Positions 60,649 to 64,000 of a DNA stretch of 64,000 nt are shown here, one piece after another (the stretch's first letter is position 1; each line of letters begins with the position of its first letter). The translations under genes and the position numbers were made by a program. The stretch is from NCBI RefSeq assembly GCF_027923225.1, contig NZ_BSDI01000057.1:1-64000 (forward strand), written 5' to 3'. The stretch comes from Phytohabitans aurantiacus (lineage in GTDB: Bacteria > Actinomycetota > Actinomycetes > Mycobacteriales > Micromonosporaceae). The notes beneath the pieces are model-generated. The model worked only from the letters and a program-made list of their open reading frames with translations. It ran no database searches and was not told the DNA's origin.

Positions 60649-63246
60649 TCAGGAGAGGATCTCGATGTATCCGTCGGTGCCGTGCACGCGGATCCGCTGC
60701 CCATCGCGGATCAGCCGGGTCGCGTCGACCACACCGACGACGGCCGGCAAGCCGTACTCCCGGGCGACCACCGCGCCATGGGTCATCAGGCCGCCCACCT
60801 CCGTCACCAGTCCCCCGATCGCGACGAACAGCGGCGTCCAGCTGGGATCCGTGTACGCCGTGACCAGGATGTCGCCGGCTTCGAGGTTGGCCTCGGCCAT
60901 GTCGAGCACGACGCGGGCGGTGCCCTCGATGGTGCCGGCGGAGACGGGCAGGCCGACCAGGGCACCGGCCGGCACGTCGTTGCGCCGGTACGCCCCGGTG
61001 ATGGCCTCGCCGTCCGAGGTGAGCACCCGGGGCGGCGTGAGCGCCTCATACGCGCCGAACGCTTCCTTGCGCCGCTGGATGAGCTCGCCGTCCACCTGGT
61101 TCGTGCGCGCGACGTCGTGGAGCTCGGCGAACGAGAGGTAGAAGATGTCCTCCGTCTCACCCAGCACACCGGCCCGCACGAGGCGCTCGGCCTCCTCCAG
61201 CAGTGCCCGTTTGTAGACGAAGTAGCGGCTCACCATGCCGTACTTCGGGTACTCCCGGTACCCGATGAAGGTCCGGACCCGCTCGATCATCCGCTGTGTC
61301 TCGTCGGCCTTGCTCTCCCCGTCCGGCAGGGCGCGCAAGCGCCCGAGCAGCTCCTGCTCCTTGTTCAAGGCCTCCTGCCGGCCCTGCTCGAAGCGCCGCG
61401 GCCCGGCACCCGGCTCGAAGTTCTTGATGTTGCCGAGGATCATGGCGACGAGCATGGAGGGGCGCTCGCTCCAGCGCGGCCGCGTGATGTCGATCTCGCC
61501 GACGCACCGCATGCCGTACTTGTCGAGCCAAGCCTCGATGGCGTCCCGCGCCTCGCGCCCGCCCGCGAGCCCGGGCAGCTCGTCCAGGAACCCCTCCCCC
61601 TCGACGTTCCGCAGGAACGCCACCACCTCCGGATACGGGCGGATCACGTCAGCGACGTCGAGCAGCGCCAGCCCCATCTCCGAGGTGACGTTGTGGGGCA
61701 CGGACTGCGTGAGCGTGTCCGCCACGTTCTTCTCACCCAGCCACTCCTCCAGCCGTTCGTTGAGCCACCACGTGGCCTCCATCGCCGACATGAACACCTG
61801 ATGGCTCTGCGGATCGAACAGGATCCGCCTCAGTTCCTGGAGGTCCTCCTGGATGAAGTCGAACAGCGCCACTCCGGACTTCGTCCGGATCTCGCGCTCC
61901 GTGGCGGCGATGGACGCCTCGCTGCGCCCGATCAGTTCGGTGACGATCGCCGGATCGTTCGCTGCCGGGGCGGGCCCGCCGCCCGGCAGCGGCCTGGGAG
62001 GTCCCTCGTCGGGGAGCGGCTGGATGAAGCCGTCGCGATCGAGGACGGTCCGCAGCGCGTCGCCGGTCAGCGGATCGGATTTCCCCACGAGCTCCAGGAA
62101 GCTGGCGCGGCTCGCCGGCGACGCCAGCCTCTGGGTGATGTCGACGAACAGGCGGCCGCCGGCCTCGGCCATGGGTACCGGGGTCGTCATCTGCCAGAAC
62201 GAGAGCCCCAGCGGCTTGAGGGGGTCGGTCATCATCTGCTGGTGGCCGACGGAGAGGTAGACGTGGTTCTGTCCGTCACCGGTCTCGGGGATGGGAAACA
62301 GCGTGGTGATCGACCGGCTCTGAACGATCTGGAAGTCGTCGTCGACCAGGCACCATTCGATGTCCTGCGGGCGCCCGAAGTGCGCTTCGATCCGGCGCCC
62401 CAGTGCCACGAGCCGCACGGCCTGCGCGTCCGTCAGGGCGGGCTGTTCCTGCCGCTCCGGGTCGACGGCCAGTACCCGGGTGCCGCCCGCCGGCTCGGCC
62501 TGGATGGCGACCTGCTTCGCGGCGACCGTCTTGTCGACGACCTCGCCGTCGCGCACCTTGAAGACGTCCGGGTTCACCAGGCCGGAGACCAGTGCCTCGC
62601 CGAGGCCGAAGCTGGCGTCGACGGCGGCGACCTTCCGGTTGCCGGTGACGGGGTCGGCCGTGAACAGGATGCCGGCCGCCTGCGGGAAGACCATCCGCTG
62701 TACGACCACGGCCATGTGAACCTTCCGGTGGTCGAAGCCGTTGTGCTGGCGGTACGTCACGGCCCGCTCGGTGAACAGCGACGCCCAGCACCGGCTGATG
62801 TGCCGCAGGATCGCCGCCGGGCCCACGACGTTCAGGTACGTGTCCTGCTGGCCGGCGAAGGACGCCGTCGGCAGGTCCTCCGCCGTCGCGCTCGACCGGA
62901 CGGCATAGGCGGCTTGCTCGCCGAACCGTGCGAGCGCGCCGGTGACCGCCGCCGCCAGATCGTCGGGGATGGGGACGCCCTCGATCGTCTGGCGGATCTC
63001 CGCGCTGAGCGCCTGGATCGCCGCCCGGTCATCCGCGTCCAGGCGCGACAGCCGGTCCAGTTGATCATTGATCGACGGCGCCTCGGTCATGATCCGCCGG
63101 AAGGCGTCGGTCGTCACGCAGAAACCGGCCGGCACGCGGATGCCTTCGATCCGCGACAACTCCCCCAGGTGTGCACCCTTGCCGCCCACGACGGCGACCC
63201 GCGCCTGACCGGTCTCGTGAAAGTCCAACACGTACTGCTCGCTCAC
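60649..63246 (-). CDS. rph: Rifampin phosphotransferase
   Basis: 865 residues from a GTG behind GGGGGAGG. The ATP-grasp part begins YVLDFHETGQARVAVVGGKG AHLGELS and includes AYAVRSSATAEDLPTASFAG and VQRMVFPQAAGILFTADPVT. The middle rifampin-binding region has HVYLSVGHQQMMTDPLKPLG LSFWQMTT. The C-terminal swivelling His domain has GGLMTHGAVVAREYGLPAVV, with His823 the phosphocarrier. These match characterised RPH enzymes, which phosphorylate rifampin at C21 using ATP and water. It is alone in its transcription unit. No rifamycin-associated element is found upstream. Confidence 0.92.
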   Translation of the reverse strand: MSEQYVLDFHETGQARVAVVGGKGAHLGELSRIEGIRVPAGFCVTTDAFRRIMTEAPSINDQLDRLSRLDADDRAAIQALSAEIRQTIEGVPIPDDLAAAVTGALARFGEQAAYAVRSSATAEDLPTASFAGQQDTYLNVVGPAAILRHISRCWASLFTERAVTYRQHNGFDHRKVHMAVVVQRMVFPQAAGILFTADPVTGNRKVAAVDASFGLGEALVSGLVNPDVFKVRDGEVVDKTVAAKQVAIQAEPAGGTRVLAVDPERQEQPALTDAQAVRLVALGRRIEAHFGRPQDIEWCLVDDDFQIVQSRSITTLFPIPETGDGQNHVYLSVGHQQMMTDPLKPLGLSFWQMTTPVPMAEAGGRLFVDITQRLASPASRASFLELVGKSDPLTGDALRTVLDRDGFIQPLPDEGPPRPLPGGGPAPAANDPAIVTELIGRSEASIAATEREIRTKSGVALFDFIQEDLQELRRILFDPQSHQVFMSAMEATWWLNERLEEWLGEKNVADTLTQSVPHNVTSEMGLALLDVADVIRPYPEVVAFLRNVEGEGFLDELPGLAGGREARDAIEAWLDKYGMRCVGEIDITRPRWSERPSMLVAMILGNIKNFEPGAGPRRFEQGRQEALNKEQELLGRLRALPDGESKADETQRMIERVRTFIGYREYPKYGMVSRYFVYKRALLEEAERLVRAGVLGETEDIFYLSFAELHDVARTNQVDGELIQRRKEAFGAYEALTPPRVLTSDGEAITGAYRRNDVPAGALVGLPVSAGTIEGTARVVLDMAEANLEAGDILVTAYTDPSWTPLFVAIGGLVTEVGGLMTHGAVVAREYGLPAVVGVVDATRLIRDGQRIRVHGTDGYIEILS

Positions 63247-63311
63247 TGCGATACCTCCCCCGCTACGTTATATGGGTTGCTTCCTCAGGCCGGCCATTGC
63301 ACTGTGACGAC

Positions 63312-64000
63312 ATGATCGACACCGCGCACCTTCTTGCGGCCTATGACGAGCAGCTCCGCACCGATGCCGAGACGCCTGGCGCGCTCTCGGTCGCCCGGCA
63401 CGGGCCGCTGCGCCTCGCGACGTTCGCGGGTGGTCGCGGATTCATCACGTATCGCGACCTGGGCGGCGCGGATGCCGACGCGATCCGGCGCCTCGTCCCG
63501 GAGGCGCTGGCACACTACCAGGCCAACCCCGAGGTTGACCGGGTCGAGTGGAAGACCCGCGGGCACGACCACGCGCCTGGGCTGCACGAGGCGTTGCTGG
63601 AGAACGGGTTCGTCCCGGACGAGCCCGAGTCGATCATGATCGGCGAGGCGCGGCTGCTGGACGTCGACGTTCCGTTGCCCGAGGGCGTGACCCTGCGTCG
63701 GGTGACCGAGGAACCGGACGTCCGCGCGATGAGCGCGATGCAGGACGAGACCTTCGGCGAGCCCGTCAGCGTCGAATCGGCGGACGCCCTGCTGCGCCGC
63801 CTGGCCACCCGCGACGGGATGGAGTTGTGGGTCGCCGAAGCCGAGGGCCAGATCGTGAGCGCCGGCCGGCTGGAGCCGGTAGCGGGAACGAGCTTCGCCG
63901 GGATCTGGGGCGGCGCGACCCGTGCGGAGTGGCGCCGTCGAGGAATCTACCGGGCGTTGACCGCCGAGCGGGCCCGCTCGGCCCTGCGCATGGGCAAGAC
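63312..64000 (+). CDS. GNAT family N-acetyltransferase (3' end beyond window)
   Basis: ATG at 63312 opens a frame that stays open to the edge, about 229 residues. MIDTAHLLAAYDEQLRTDAE starts the protein. The GNAT core follows: VTLRRVTEEPDVRAMSAMQD, LWVAEAEGQIVSAGRLEPV and the acetyl-CoA loop AEWRRRGIYRALTAERARSA. The N-terminal 100 residues form a second, degenerate GNAT-like half. The acceptor is unknown. It is divergent from the rifampin phosphotransferase gene with 65 bases between starts. Confidence 0.82.
   Translation, partial: MIDTAHLLAAYDEQLRTDAETPGALSVARHGPLRLATFAGGRGFITYRDLGGADADAIRRLVPEALAHYQANPEVDRVEWKTRGHDHAPGLHEALLENGFVPDEPESIMIGEARLLDVDVPLPEGVTLRRVTEEPDVRAMSAMQDETFGEPVSVESADALLRRLATRDGMELWVAEAEGQIVSAGRLEPVAGTSFAGIWGGATRAEWRRRGIYRALTAERARSALRMGK

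Noticed and set aside
63247..63311. Rifamycin-associated element before the phosphotransferase gene
   Set aside because: The gap was read on both strands and contains no GGGGCTTGC...GCAAGCCCC dyad.
1..64000. tRNA, rRNA or origin sequences
   Set aside because: No cloverleaf with CCA-type arms, no rRNA-like stretch and no DnaA-box cluster was noticed by eye. A tRNA scan would settle it.

Overview
The window reads as chromosomal DNA from a high-GC actinomycete. Codon third positions are almost all G or C, GTG and TTG starts are common, and many genes overlap by ATGA or GTGA. Family content points the same way: an AfsR/SARP regulator, an IdeR/DmdR-type iron box, a DM13 protein, a CBU_0592-like membrane protein, and a LamG plus RHS pair. 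Micromonosporaceae is a plausible home, but that is inference from gene content and repeat style, not from a marker gene.

Layout. 1-6.1 kb: the tail of an IS transposase, a VOC protein, then a GntR regulator and a tightly coupled five-gene operon. The operon encodes an AtzF-like amidase, two isochorismatase-fold hydrolases, a nucleobase-type permease and an AtzH-like protein, and looks like a urea-polymer or ureide catabolic unit (biuret or triuret type). 6.1-9.9 kb: a GT-C type membrane protein, a class II aldolase-like protein and an exported dienelactone hydrolase. 10.4-15.3 kb: a DUF4037 protein, a lipoprotein, a membrane-linked EEP phosphatase, a short leader-peptide candidate with a winged-helix regulator, and a Tat-exported vanadium haloperoxidase/PAP2 protein. 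15-20 kb: a cyclase-family operon divergent from a LysR gene, a kelch-like lipoprotein, and a cyclopropane synthase carrying an in-frame tandem repeat. 21-28 kb: small metabolic and stress genes arranged around GntR and WYL regulators.

28-32 kb is a complete FecBCDE-type siderophore importer behind a 16/19 iron box. 33-38.5 kb has a MOSC protein, an ABC-2 exporter and a GGDEF-EAL protein. 38.7-42 kb has a rearranged beta-propeller gene, a DUF488 protein, RidA and a WYL regulator. 42-55.3 kb holds an AfsR-like SARP divergent from a LamG protein, a giant RHS protein with a variable Cys-rich tail, and an NTF2-like gene, together resembling a polymorphic effector and immunity locus. An 11-bp-phased SARP-type promoter sits in the divergent gap. 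55.4-58 kb shows two 5'-truncated secreted-protein genes pointing away from a Gfo/Idh gene that sits exactly between them. 58-64 kb has a secreted propeller protein, a rifampin phosphotransferase and the start of a GNAT acetyltransferase.

Long spacers are filled by repeats rather than genes. A palindromic family built on GATCAAGGGCG recurs at seven places in six gene gaps, mostly between converging genes. A second palindrome family (GATCAGGGCGTCCC) sits after two genes, and several short tandem arrays accompany them. No rRNA, tRNA or CRISPR array was seen.
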